DNA of 64,000 bases from Hadesarchaea archaeon (GTDB taxonomy: Archaea > Hadarchaeota > Hadarchaeia > Hadarchaeales > Hadarchaeaceae): positions 99,645-163,644 of the forward strand of contig JAPDJH010000004.1 in NCBI GenBank assembly GCA_029259175.1. Reading direction: 5' to 3'. The translations under genes and the position numbers were made by a program. The notes beneath the pieces are model-generated. The model saw only the letters and a list, made by a program, of their open reading frames with translations. It had not been told where the DNA came from and did not search any database. Below, piece by piece: positions 52,994-61,324 of the stretch; within the stretch, counting starts at the first letter, position 1; the number at the start of each line of letters is the position of its first letter.

Positions 52994-53725
52994 GTGTTAC
53001 GGGAGGCTCTCCTCCTGTTCCCGAACAGGCGCTGGGTTTCCAAGGCGTTTCTTCAGGCCCTCAGCTCGTATCTCCGCTCACGGCGCAGGCACCCCATAAC
53101 ATACTGCGAGCGGTATGCGGGGCCGACAAAAACGCGCTCCTCGTGTGAGAACTGCCGGAGGTTTCGCCTGTGCGGACTGCGCGGGATGTGGGAGCGGAGG
53201 ATGCGCGAGTTCGCCGGAAAACACCTGCGTTTCCGGGGTGCGCCGGCGGTCAGGGTCTTCGCGGATGCCGGACGGAGATCTCACGTGCTCAGGATAGGTC
53301 TGGAATACCGGGGGCGGCGCAGAGTTGACGCGATAATCGAGTACCCGTACGTGTTCACCACATCGACCCACGCCGAGCTTTTCGGGGTGTACCACGCGCT
53401 GTACCTCCTGCCCGCAGGAACCCGTGCGGAGGTGTTTAACGATGCGGAGCACTGTATGAGATCGCTGTCCCTGAACTCCGCTAGGATGTCGCCGGAGATT
53501 AGGGGATGGGCGGAACACATCTTCTGGCTGATCGAGAGCAAGGAACTTCAGGTGCGGTTTCGATGGATACCGCGGGAGATGAACGGCGCCGGAAAGCTTC
53601 TTGAGAGATTGGAGAACTCCCACGAGACGCTGGTTCTCAATGGATCCGTTCGCCGCGAAATCCCGAAGGGTACGCAGCGTCTCGAAGCGGTAATCCAAGC
53701 CTGCCTTAGACGCGCCGGAAGATAG
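52994..53725 (+). CDS. RNase H-like protein with N-terminal Cys cluster
   Basis: 243 residues. Residues 38-60 carry four Cys (TYCERY, CENCRRFRLCG), probably a zinc site. Then RVFADAGRRSHVLRIGLEY (D91), AELFGVYHALYLLP (E128), AEVFNDAEHCMRSL (D150) and FRWIPREMNGAGKLLERL follow the RNase HI pattern D...E...D...PRE.N. The fourth acidic residue is not obvious. It could degrade RNA:DNA hybrids or act in element replication. Start GTG 52994. Confidence 0.62.
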   Translation: MLREALLLFPNRRWVSKAFLQALSSYLRSRRRHPITYCERYAGPTKTRSSCENCRRFRLCGLRGMWERRMREFAGKHLRFRGAPAVRVFADAGRRSHVLRIGLEYRGRRRVDAIIEYPYVFTTSTHAELFGVYHALYLLPAGTRAEVFNDAEHCMRSLSLNSARMSPEIRGWAEHIFWLIESKELQVRFRWIPREMNGAGKLLERLENSHETLVLNGSVRREIPKGTQRLEAVIQACLRRAGR

Positions 53726-53807
53726 CGGCAATCAAAACGACCGGCATACCCCGGAGAGTGCCAACATGTGTTGGCGGTGTGTCCTTTTGAAACGACGCAA
53801 CCCGCTG

Positions 53808-53948
53808 ATGGTGAAAGACTACAAGCATTTTGATGAGCTTGAAAAGCGTTTGCGCCGGGGTGAAATTCAGAATGAGCTCCTCGCGCGCCTGTTGGAATCG
53901 ATTCTCGCTTCAAGCTGGGATGTGGATTCGCTGGAAATGTTCAACTAG
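53808..53948 (+). CDS. Small helical protein, uncertain
   Basis: 46 residues from ATG 53808: MVKDYKHFDELEKRLRRGEI, then QNELLARLLESILASSWDVD. Amphipathic helices, no domain. There is no clear ribosome site. The remaining 53949-54117 holds a tandem GCTCGCTCGC repeat and an AT-rich promoter-like stretch before the methyltransferase. Confidence 0.4.
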   Translation: MVKDYKHFDELEKRLRRGEIQNELLARLLESILASSWDVDSLEMFN

Positions 53949-54117
53949 ACGGCATAAGCGGCCAAAAATTAGAACGATAGGGCTCGCTCGCGTAAGCTCG
54001 CTCGCCCGATAGAGTTCCTAAAATAAACTGAGGAACCTCGCCATGCCCAGTGCCGAAGGATCGAGAAACTTCTCACAATGAGATAAGAATTTTACAAGAT
54101 CAGCTAATCAATATAGA

Positions 54118-55308
54118 TTGAGTGGGAACGTGGGCTGCCAGTTCACTGTTGTTGATTTGTTCGGAGCACCAGGCGGCCTAGCTCTAGGATTCAAGATGAC
54201 GGGAAATTACTCTATTTCAGTTTGTGTGGATAGCGATAAAATTGCGGCACAAACATATCAGACCAATATAGGGTCTCCGGTAATCACTATTCCAATCGAG
54301 AAGGTAAATTTGAGGGATCTGCTGAGGGTGGGTGGATTAAGGAAGAATGATGTCGATGTTGTAATTGGTGGACCGCCGTGTTCCGGGTTTTCTATTGTTG
54401 GTCGCGTGAAAATAGCCTCCCTAGCACGAAATGGAATATGGACTCTACGTAACCATGACCCCAAGTTTATAGACGACCCACGCAACTTTCTCTATAAATA
54501 TTTCTACAAGACCGTGAGATACCTCAGCCCAAAATACTTTGTAATGGAGAACGTCCCGGGAATTCTCAGCTATGCGAAGGGAACGTTGGTAAGCCAAATT
54601 TTCAAGGATTTTAATAGAGTCGGATACCATGTGGAGTGGAGAGTTCTCGACGCAAGCAATTACGGTGTTCCCCAAGTAAGACGGCGGGTATTTTTCATAG
54701 GAAGCAAAAAAGGTCTGCCAAACCCGTTTTCGTCGGATGAATATGCTGACCCCGACGATAGGAAAAAACGCCGTAAAAGAACCCCGACCGTATGGGAGGC
54801 TATTGGCGATCTTCCGCGACTCCGGGCCGGGGAGGGCGATGAAAAAATGCCTTATGACCGTAAACCATTTGCCCCTTATCAAAAATGGGCTCGGAAAAGA
54901 AGTAAATTTGTTCACAACCATGTAGCCCGAAAGCACGGGGAACGCGATTTAAAATTGTTCAAATACATGCGAGAGGGGACGAAGTGGAAAGATCTTCCTG
55001 CAAGACTTAGAAAAGCATACGGCTATCGAGATGACATTTTTCTGGACAAAATAAGAAGATTAAGACGGAATAAACCGGCTTGGACGATTACCGCCCACCT
55101 TGCCAAAGATGGTTATGCATACATTCATCCAACCCAAAATAGGACAATTACTGTTCGGGAAGCCGCGAGGCTCCAAAGCTTTCCGGATACATTTATTTTC
55201 CACGGCTCGCGCACGAGTCAATATAAACAAGTCGGGAACGCGGTTCCGCCGCTGATGGCACGCGCGATTGCCTCCGAGATAAGCCGAATGCTTCAAAAGG
55301 GAGGGTAG
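54118..55308 (+). CDS. DNA (cytosine-5)-methyltransferase
   Basis: 396 residues. Motif I DLFGAPGGLALGF, the catalytic Cys in GGPPCSGFS (C88), motif VI FVMENVPGIL, PQVRRRVFFIG (motif VIII), VREAARLQSFPD (IX) and QVGNAVPP (X) are all intact. The target recognition region lies about 190-310. It converts cytosine to 5-methylcytosine at a specific site. Start is TTG 54118 or GTG 54130. The mismatch glycosylase follows five bases on. Confidence 0.95.
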   Translation: MSGNVGCQFTVVDLFGAPGGLALGFKMTGNYSISVCVDSDKIAAQTYQTNIGSPVITIPIEKVNLRDLLRVGGLRKNDVDVVIGGPPCSGFSIVGRVKIASLARNGIWTLRNHDPKFIDDPRNFLYKYFYKTVRYLSPKYFVMENVPGILSYAKGTLVSQIFKDFNRVGYHVEWRVLDASNYGVPQVRRRVFFIGSKKGLPNPFSSDEYADPDDRKKRRKRTPTVWEAIGDLPRLRAGEGDEKMPYDRKPFAPYQKWARKRSKFVHNHVARKHGERDLKLFKYMREGTKWKDLPARLRKAYGYRDDIFLDKIRRLRRNKPAWTITAHLAKDGYAYIHPTQNRTITVREAARLQSFPDTFIFHGSRTSQYKQVGNAVPPLMARAIASEISRMLQKGG

Positions 55309-55312
55309 CTAT

Positions 55313-55960
55313 TTGGCCGAGAACCCAAGAAACCTTGCAAAAATTCTTCTTCAGTGGTGGAGAAAAAACAAACGGAACTATCCGTGGAGACGGGAAAAGG
55401 ATCCTTACAAAATACTGATAGCGGAACTTATGCTTCAGCGCACCAAAGCTGATCAAGTAGCCATGGTCTATTCCCATTTTATTAGCAGATTTCCCAACCC
55501 AACAGCCTTGGCTTCGGCCCAGTCATCGGAAATTCAAAACTTTTTTCGACAATTGGGTCTGCTTTGGAGGGTGAAAAAGGTAAAAAAGCTTGGTTTAACG
55601 TTAAAAAAACGATTTGCGGGAAGAATCCCAAATAACAGAGAAGAACTACTTTCTCTGCCAGGAGTAGGCGAATACATCGCGGACGCTGTGCTGGCTTCCG
55701 CGTTTAATGAAAAAGTTGTTGCCGTTGATATGAATGTTTGTCGAGTCGTGCGGAGATTGTTTGACCTAAAACCCCGCGGCGAGTGTAAACGGGACCCCCA
55801 AGTAAGAAAAAAGGTACAACAAATGATGCCGGAAAATAATGTAAAGGAATTCAACTGGGCAATGATGGACTTTGCTGCTTTGGTATGCATCCCGCGTAAC
55901 CCTCGATGTCGAATTTGCCCCCTAAAAACAAAATGTTTGTTTATGTCGAGAAATCGGTGA
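55313..55960 (+). CDS. T/G-mismatch DNA glycosylase (MIG type)
   Basis: 215 residues. An HhH-GPD fold with LPGVGEYIADAV (Y121 at the position where Nth has Lys and MIG has Tyr), the catalytic Asp D139 in VAVDMN, and an iron-sulfur cluster C192-x6-C199-x2-C202-x5-C208. The known MIG enzyme of Methanothermobacter is encoded beside a 5mC methyltransferase and removes T from T/G pairs left by 5mC deamination. Here too it directly follows the methyltransferase. TTG start with GGGAGGG upstream. Confidence 0.9.
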   Translation: MAENPRNLAKILLQWWRKNKRNYPWRREKDPYKILIAELMLQRTKADQVAMVYSHFISRFPNPTALASAQSSEIQNFFRQLGLLWRVKKVKKLGLTLKKRFAGRIPNNREELLSLPGVGEYIADAVLASAFNEKVVAVDMNVCRVVRRLFDLKPRGECKRDPQVRKKVQQMMPENNVKEFNWAMMDFAALVCIPRNPRCRICPLKTKCLFMSRNR

Positions 55961-55990
55961 GATTCGGGCCACAGATTCGAAACGTGTCCG

Positions 55991-56725
55991 TTACCCTTTC
56001 GCGGTTTTCCTGAATACTGGGAGGAGGAGTCTTATCAGATCTTCTGTGTTCATCTTCCAAATTCTATAATTGAACCAAAGACTGCCGAGAACAAGACAAA
56101 GATGTCTGAGCGTTCCAACTCCGGTCTTTTTTGATGCCTCCTTTTTCAATCTGTTTAGCTTTTCGTCCCAAAAAATCTTGAACATAACTTCTATGGCGGT
56201 TCTGTGATACAAAATGCCGTAACTCCGTCCCAAGATTTGCTCAGCAGCATCACCATAGCGGTACGGCGGTGTGGAAAGGAAAAGCTTTGCATAGTTTGGA
56301 ATCCCCAACTTTTTAAGCGTCCGATATGGGAAGTATGAATAAGCAATAAGATGCCGATAAAAATGCCTGCTCCCCGGTTGGAAAATATATCGGGCTTCCT
56401 CGCCGGGTTTTTCCGGACAAACCTGATCAAACCATAAGTATGTTAGCCAGCTCCACATGTTTACATGTTTTTGAAGAATCACATCGCGATTCTCGGCGCC
56501 TACTTGGGGATCCAAATTCTTTTCAAAAATTGAATCCAGATACTGGGCCATTTCCAGCCTGCTGGAAAACTTGCGGTGTTCATCCACGTATACGGTGGGG
56601 GTGAACTCTTCCACATAGGGTGGCCGGTTCAAATCGGGTTTTGGCACTGTCAAGTCCTCTTTTCGTTTTTGAATAAATTGTCGAAATTCCTCAATGCCCT
56701 CGCTTGTAAACATTCTGAGCTTCAT
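55991..56725 (-). CDS. Unrecognised protein D of the GHKL operon
   Basis: 244 residues, last gene of the leftward operon. ATG 56725 has GGAGGAGGAAAG upstream and overlaps the previous stop (ATGA). Aromatic-rich core: MWSWLTYLWFDQVCP, YIFQPGSRHFYRHL, AYSYFPYRTLKK, then a helical tail (TAIEVMFKIFWDEKLNRLKK). A DUF6339-like module is my best guess, since that family sits beside GHKL ATPases and methyltransferases in bacteria, but I cannot verify it. Confidence 0.75.
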   Translation of the reverse strand: MKLRMFTSEGIEEFRQFIQKRKEDLTVPKPDLNRPPYVEEFTPTVYVDEHRKFSSRLEMAQYLDSIFEKNLDPQVGAENRDVILQKHVNMWSWLTYLWFDQVCPEKPGEEARYIFQPGSRHFYRHLIAYSYFPYRTLKKLGIPNYAKLFLSTPPYRYGDAAEQILGRSYGILYHRTAIEVMFKIFWDEKLNRLKKEASKKTGVGTLRHLCLVLGSLWFNYRIWKMNTEDLIRLLLPVFRKTAKG

Positions 56726-57483
56726 AAGCTTTCCTCCTCCCATTTTACAAGACGTATTTTTTGGGAAAGTTGCCGACAGAATCCTTCCACGGCCTTTTCC
56801 ACCCAATCGAGTTTTTTCTGTATGTCTTCCTCTGTATCCGGAGGTCCCGTTTGAGCACACTTTTTGCCAAAATTCAGCCATTCCTCTCGCCAATCGTCTG
56901 CAATCTCATCCGGTACCAATAAACATCTCAGCAATATCTCTCTTACCACGCTGGGATATACGGCATGGACCCAACGCGGATCTTTTAGCGCTCGTTGCGG
57001 CACAAGGTCGGGATCGTACTCTAACACTGGCTGCGAGCCAACATCCGAAGGACAATCAAACTCAAGACGCCAAAACCTGCCCAAGTTGGGTACCGCGCGT
57101 GTTGGTAGTAGACTTTCCGCCAGTTTTGGTGATAAAAGCGATGAAGAAGCGATTATCAAGTTCTTTTTTGAGGGGTGTATCACAACAACTCGAATACGCG
57201 CGCGAATGGGGTCGGGAACTTCTATTGTTTTGCTAAAACACAAGTTCCGACTCTCAGATATTTTACCTAAAAGTTCGAAGTGTGGCGGTTCAGCCGGGAG
57301 ATATATTTCCACATATACTTCCGAATCTGGCGGAAACGATCGCAATGGTAAGGTTTTCTTAACCTCACCCAAGTCTACCGAGATTGTAAGACGTTTTCCT
57401 TGAAACTTTAAATTCATTCGTTTGAGAGTGATTCTTCCCCGCGGATTTGCCGAAACGTGCCGGGTGATGCTGGCTCTCCTCAT
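56722..57483 (-). CDS. Unrecognised protein C of the GHKL operon
   Basis: 253 residues, family not recognised. The N-terminal half is beta-rich (KRLTISVDLGEVKKTLPL, SEVYVEIYLPAEPPHFELLG); the C-terminal half is helical and ends with ASSSLL...WVEKAVEGFCRQL. It overlaps the GHKL gene by four bases and gene D by four bases, so all are co-translated. It probably forms a complex with the ATPase. Confidence 0.75.
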   Translation of the reverse strand: MRRASITRHVSANPRGRITLKRMNLKFQGKRLTISVDLGEVKKTLPLRSFPPDSEVYVEIYLPAEPPHFELLGKISESRNLCFSKTIEVPDPIRARIRVVVIHPSKKNLIIASSSLLSPKLAESLLPTRAVPNLGRFWRLEFDCPSDVGSQPVLEYDPDLVPQRALKDPRWVHAVYPSVVREILLRCLLVPDEIADDWREEWLNFGKKCAQTGPPDTEEDIQKKLDWVEKAVEGFCRQLSQKIRLVKWEEESL

Positions 57484-59291
57484 GTTTTTTCCTCCTCTAT
57501 TTTCACTACCAAGTCGCGGTGTGGATCAAATCCGCTTACGTGAACACAGAAGTTCTTACCCATGTCAGATATTCGAAAGGAGTTTCCGCTTCTTCCGTCA
57601 ATCCGACAGTTTTCCGCCGTGAACCTAAATTTCTCTTCACTCAAGTCGAATTCTGGGTGGGCCTCAAACGCCCGAAACGGGGAACTGAGTGTTCGATACG
57701 CGATCCAAACCTTGGCTGTCCGAGGCAATTTGCCCTTTCCAGACGAACAGATCTTGATAGTTCCTTTTTCTCCGGACACCGAGAATGGTGAGGGAGGTGG
57801 CGGCGGGGGTGGGGGCGGTGACAGAATTGTTTCGCCTTTCCCCACTGGAAATATGTCGGCTAGCAGAGATCTCTCAACAGCTTGCGGTGGCTGGGACAAC
57901 AGAAGAGCCAGATCTCGAGGCACAACGCGTATTCTTTGGAGGGTTTCACGAGCTTTTTCGTAACGTGCTTGAAGGTCTCGTCCTACTTCCCATTCCAAAT
58001 GTTTGGGGCCCTCGGCCTCTCGCAGAAAATTTGATATAACGGGATCATTTGCTAGCACTATGATCCAGTTTCCCTTTGGCACGCGAACCTTACGAGGTTC
58101 GTTTTGAATCCATAAGCCTTGGCGAAGCATGAAAACTTGACCGGTGTCCGAAGCTTTCTGAATGTAAACAACTATCTCACTCCGTTGGGATTTTCCCTTT
58201 TTGGGAGTCACATCTATGGAGAATATAAATCCCAATGGTCGCCCCTCCGAATATTTTTCCCGTAGGTCATCTAAATCGGAATTTTGAAACAGGTTCTCCG
58301 AAATTTTGTCAGCTTTGGGCAATTGGACACGTTTTGTATTCTCCTCTAGGGTCGCCCGGGCAAATTCAAACAACTCATTCAAAGTTTCTGGAGAAATGTG
58401 CTCCCAAGCCGTTTCCTCGTAGCTACACCGACGCGCAAGATCCGGCAACCTCTCACGATCTAAAATTATTGTAGTACCTCTACGGAGATCCTCAATTTTT
58501 ACCTCCAGCTCTCCACTCAAAATGGGATAAAAATATTGGGCGATGGCTGAGGCCACCAACGTGTCTACCGTTATCACATCCAACGGAAACGGAATAACAA
58601 GTGACAGCCCCGCTCGGTTTCCGCGCTCCAATTGGAAAGACTGCATAAATTTTCGAGTTATGTGTTCGTCTTGGATTGGAAGCCGCCCTGGAAGGGAGAA
58701 GTAACCAAACCCTTCGTACCATTTCCCATTAGCTTCGTGAGATCGTCCTATGAGTTCTCCCATTAAAAGTGTGCGCGGAGATTCCGGAGGAATTCTTACT
58801 GTGATTCCCCAAATGAGATATAACTTGGAGGCGAGGGCGGCGGCGAGCCTACCGATTCCGCATCTCCCGCGTTTTGGTTCACGAACTTTCGTGGATGTTC
58901 CCCACCTGAACCAAAAATCGTACCACCTGCTTTTCCCAAGAGGTGGAACGGTTTTTAAACCGAAATCGCCGGTGAGACCGGAAGTGCCAAAGTCTTCAAC
59001 CGCTAAGAATTTCCATTTTCCTTTTTTATGGAGATTCTTCGAGTCAGTTTCCTCAAGGATAGAGTCCAAGTGCGGATCCAATTCCGTAAGAAAAGGCTCG
59101 ATTTTTTCACGCGGAATCTTCCCCAGTGCAAAGCGAACCCGAACTTGCTGTTCCTCCCTAGCATCTAACGAGTTTTGGATCATTTCTCGAACCAGTTCTT
59201 CCGGGGATCCCTTGAGCACTCTCGTGCCGGGAAGATCCACTTCAGCACAGCGTTCAGCTTCTCGAAATTCCCAACGAGGATGCGGGGCCAT
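57480..59291 (-). CDS. GHKL-type ATPase (MORC/MutL-like)
   Basis: 603 residues. The Bergerat fold is intact: N-box E36-N40-D43 (REMIQNSLDAR), G1 ED-F-G-T-S-G at 99-105, and G2 CGIGRLAAAL at 144-153. A middle region (about 270-480), a polyproline linker near 490-501 and a C-terminal beta-rich domain (KIEEEKT end) follow. MORC/MutL-type GHKL proteins have been described beside restriction-modification genes. It is the central motor or clamp of this operon. GGTGAG precedes the ATG. Confidence 0.88.
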   Translation of the reverse strand: MAPHPRWEFREAERCAEVDLPGTRVLKGSPEELVREMIQNSLDAREEQQVRVRFALGKIPREKIEPFLTELDPHLDSILEETDSKNLHKKGKWKFLAVEDFGTSGLTGDFGLKTVPPLGKSRWYDFWFRWGTSTKVREPKRGRCGIGRLAAALASKLYLIWGITVRIPPESPRTLLMGELIGRSHEANGKWYEGFGYFSLPGRLPIQDEHITRKFMQSFQLERGNRAGLSLVIPFPLDVITVDTLVASAIAQYFYPILSGELEVKIEDLRRGTTIILDRERLPDLARRCSYEETAWEHISPETLNELFEFARATLEENTKRVQLPKADKISENLFQNSDLDDLREKYSEGRPLGFIFSIDVTPKKGKSQRSEIVVYIQKASDTGQVFMLRQGLWIQNEPRKVRVPKGNWIIVLANDPVISNFLREAEGPKHLEWEVGRDLQARYEKARETLQRIRVVPRDLALLLSQPPQAVERSLLADIFPVGKGETILSPPPPPPPPPSPFSVSGEKGTIKICSSGKGKLPRTAKVWIAYRTLSSPFRAFEAHPEFDLSEEKFRFTAENCRIDGRSGNSFRISDMGKNFCVHVSGFDPHRDLVVKIEEEKT

Positions 59292-59297
59292 AATAAC

Positions 59298-60224
59298 TCA
59301 CCTTTCATCTCCGATTACACTGTAGTCGTTTCTTTTACAACTTATCATTCCAAGTTCCCGGAGCAACGCTATCTTGCTTTGGGCAAACATCGTAGCCACA
59401 TGTTCGAGCTGCTTTTTGAACTTCGCGGGATCGTTTCGCTTTCGGCTCCAGCTTTTGACATATTCATTGAACTTCTCATCATTTTGAAGCCAAACCGGGA
59501 TATTTGTGTTGCCTCTCTTAAGCTCCTCAAAAATTCTACGCAAAAAGGAGTATTCTTTGTATCCCTTCGCGTCAATTTCTTTAAGATAGTTAAGAATCCA
59601 TTCTCGCTCAGATTTAGATAACACTTGCTCGGCGCTTCCCTTATCAAAAATTGGATTTTCTAACCTAGCAAACTCCAAACCCTCCCGTGTGAGAGAGACA
59701 TAAACCTTCTCCCATTCTTTAGTTGAAATATTTTCTGCTCCCTCCATATGGATGAGACCCATCTGGTGGGCCGGAATTATAAAATGCCACACCAGCCTTC
59801 CTATCGCTGAAGGCTTGGAGGAGCTTGGAAAACCGCGATATCGCCCGAGTCCAGCCTGCTCGAACACCTCTTTTGAAACATTAACCAGCTTCTGCAGGTT
59901 CACCGCCTTTCCGTTATTTTCGCTCATTATATGGGCAAGCACTCGCAATACCGCTTTCACCGGGAAAAAGGAGTTGAACTGTCCCCACGTGCCCACATGC
60001 CTAGCCTCCACCGAATCCAGCAGAACATTTCCGCTCCTGAGGTTCTCAAGCCTTGGCGGAGGGGCAAGATAGTTGGGAAACCATTCCGTCAAGCCGAAAC
60101 CCCTAGCCTCTTCTTTGGGGCTACCAAGGATGGTTTCTTCAACTTCCAGCCGAGCCAACTCCTCTATCAACCTAGCGATTTTCCGGGCATTTTTACGCGT
60201 TATCTTTATTCGCAATTCCATCAT
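59298..60224 (-). CDS. Unrecognised helical protein A, first gene of the GHKL operon
   Basis: 308 residues from ATG 60224 (a GTG three codons earlier is possible). Predicted helical throughout, with a winged-helix-like middle (SAIGRLVWHFIIPAHQMGLI, EKVYVSLTREGLEF) and a basic tail. TATA (TTTATAA) near 60265-60271 and GGGGAAG before the ATG mark the operon promoter. It probably binds DNA or regulates the ATPase. Six bases separate it from the GHKL gene. Confidence 0.75.
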   Translation of the reverse strand: MMELRIKITRKNARKIARLIEELARLEVEETILGSPKEEARGFGLTEWFPNYLAPPPRLENLRSGNVLLDSVEARHVGTWGQFNSFFPVKAVLRVLAHIMSENNGKAVNLQKLVNVSKEVFEQAGLGRYRGFPSSSKPSAIGRLVWHFIIPAHQMGLIHMEGAENISTKEWEKVYVSLTREGLEFARLENPIFDKGSAEQVLSKSEREWILNYLKEIDAKGYKEYSFLRRIFEELKRGNTNIPVWLQNDEKFNEYVKSWSRKRNDPAKFKKQLEHVATMFAQSKIALLRELGMISCKRNDYSVIGDER

Positions 60225-60458
60225 CGGGATCACTTCCCCGCATAAAATAATATGTTTAAACCCCTTATAAATATTTCCATTACCCTTTAAAACCTGTTAA
60301 CGGGTATTGAAAAATATTGATAAAAAACGTAACAATATTTTGAACTCTTAAGTGAGATCAAAGGCGGGCTGCTGCCAAAATGCTGAGGCGAGCTTCGTTC
60401 AACAGTTCTATTTTAGGAGCACATAAAACTATATATAGGACAAACCACAAATTCAATA

Positions 60459-60660
60459 TGGAGCTATCAGGTGCTCCACATTTTTGGGTGAAAAATATCC
60501 CGCGGCGTTGCCGGGTTCCGCCAGCCCGAGCAACGCCGTTAAAAAGTGTGGTGGCCCCATGTCTCGCCCGCAAGGGGGCGTTCAATAATCGACCTGAGTC
60601 CTTCGGGCGCAGGCGTCCCAAAGTTATTTTGGAGCATCTCACGGTGGCACCGTTCCTCAC
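60459..60660 (+). ncRNA. Candidate structured RNA, unknown class
   Basis: The 590-base gap 60240-60832 contains no gene. ACTATATATAGG at 60428-60439 is a strong TATA box about 25 bases before 60459. Then follow hairpins TGGAGC/GCTCCA (60459/60473), ATTTTT/AAAAAT (60480/60491), the nine-pair CGGCGTTGC/GCAACGCCG (60503/60530) with inner CGGG/CCCG, a GCAA-loop stem near 60565-60580 and a UUCG loop at 60602-60605. GNRA and UUCG loops point to RNA. No homology can be assessed here. Confidence 0.5.
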
Positions 60661-60756
60661 TATAGGATTAAAATAAGGAAGTCGGGGGTTGATAAAGTTG
60701 ATCATTTGATCGAAAAATCACAGCATATGCCGGGGACAACTGATTTTGGATTAAAA

Positions 60757-60798
60757 CGGGCCAGCGGAGAAAAGAGTTGGTGAACCCCCGCTGGCCCG
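60757..60798. repeat. 11-bp inverted repeat downstream of the 60833 gene
   Basis: CGGGCCAGCGG (60757-60767) and CCGCTGGCCCG (60788-60798) are perfect inverted repeats with a 20-base loop. The hairpin lies just past the stop of the leftward gene at 60833. It may stabilise or terminate that transcript; there is no T-run. Confidence 0.5.
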
Positions 60799-60832
60799 GT
60801 TGGGCGAAGGGTGACTGCTTTCAAAAAGAGCG

Positions 60833-61324
60833 TTAGCCCCATTTTCGTGGATTGAAAGCCAGCTCACGGTAGCTCTCCACCTCCACCTCGATTTCTGGAT
60901 ATCCCAGCCCCTGAGCTCCTCGATGCCTGAGAACCCGCAGGTATCCGCGCTCCAAGATCGGCACATCGCTCCGGTTTCTGGCCACCAGCACGAGCCTGCT
61001 CGGAACACCGGCTTCGCGTGGGTGCTCCCGCGCGAGTTCCGCCCGCCTCAGACACGCCTCCACGCACCTGAGATCCACCCGCCAGATTCCGTTGTAGCAG
61101 AAAGGCGTGAACCACTCAATCCACAGGATCACACCAGGATATTTTCGGTTTTGATCCGCTACCATATCCACATAGCCGATCTTCGTGCTGCTGCTGGGGT
61201 CGTAACACGGGACCTCGAAACGTGTGCGCCAGCCCTTCCGTCTAAGATGGTGGGCCAGCTTGGGCACGTAGAAGTCCTGCTCTCCCCGACCGCGGTGTTT
61301 TCTGGTAGATTTACCCCCCTCCAC
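60833..61324 (-). CDS. Unrecognised basic alpha/beta protein, possibly nuclease-like
   Basis: 163 residues from GTG 61324. Basic start (GGKSTRKHRGRGEQDFYVPK), then FEVPCYDPSSSTKIGYVDMV and PGVILWIEWFTPFCYNG: a D..(x~15)..E-x-x pattern after a strand, reminiscent of PD-(D/E)xK nucleases but without a clear Lys. The high G+C is host-like. It is the last gene before attR and overlaps a 38-codon frame upstream. Confidence 0.55.
   Translation of the reverse strand: MEGGKSTRKHRGRGEQDFYVPKLAHHLRRKGWRTRFEVPCYDPSSSTKIGYVDMVADQNRKYPGVILWIEWFTPFCYNGIWRVDLRCVEACLRRAELAREHPREAGVPSRLVLVARNRSDVPILERGYLRVLRHRGAQGLGYPEIEVEVESYRELAFNPRKWG

Noticed and set aside
54000..54030. GCTCGCTCGC repeats as an att or origin site
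   Set aside because: Only two short, low-complexity copies with no relation to the element ends.
60833..61324. Confident call of a PD-(D/E)xK nuclease
   Set aside because: The Asp and Glu are placed roughly right, but the catalytic Lys is absent, so only a weak resemblance is reported.
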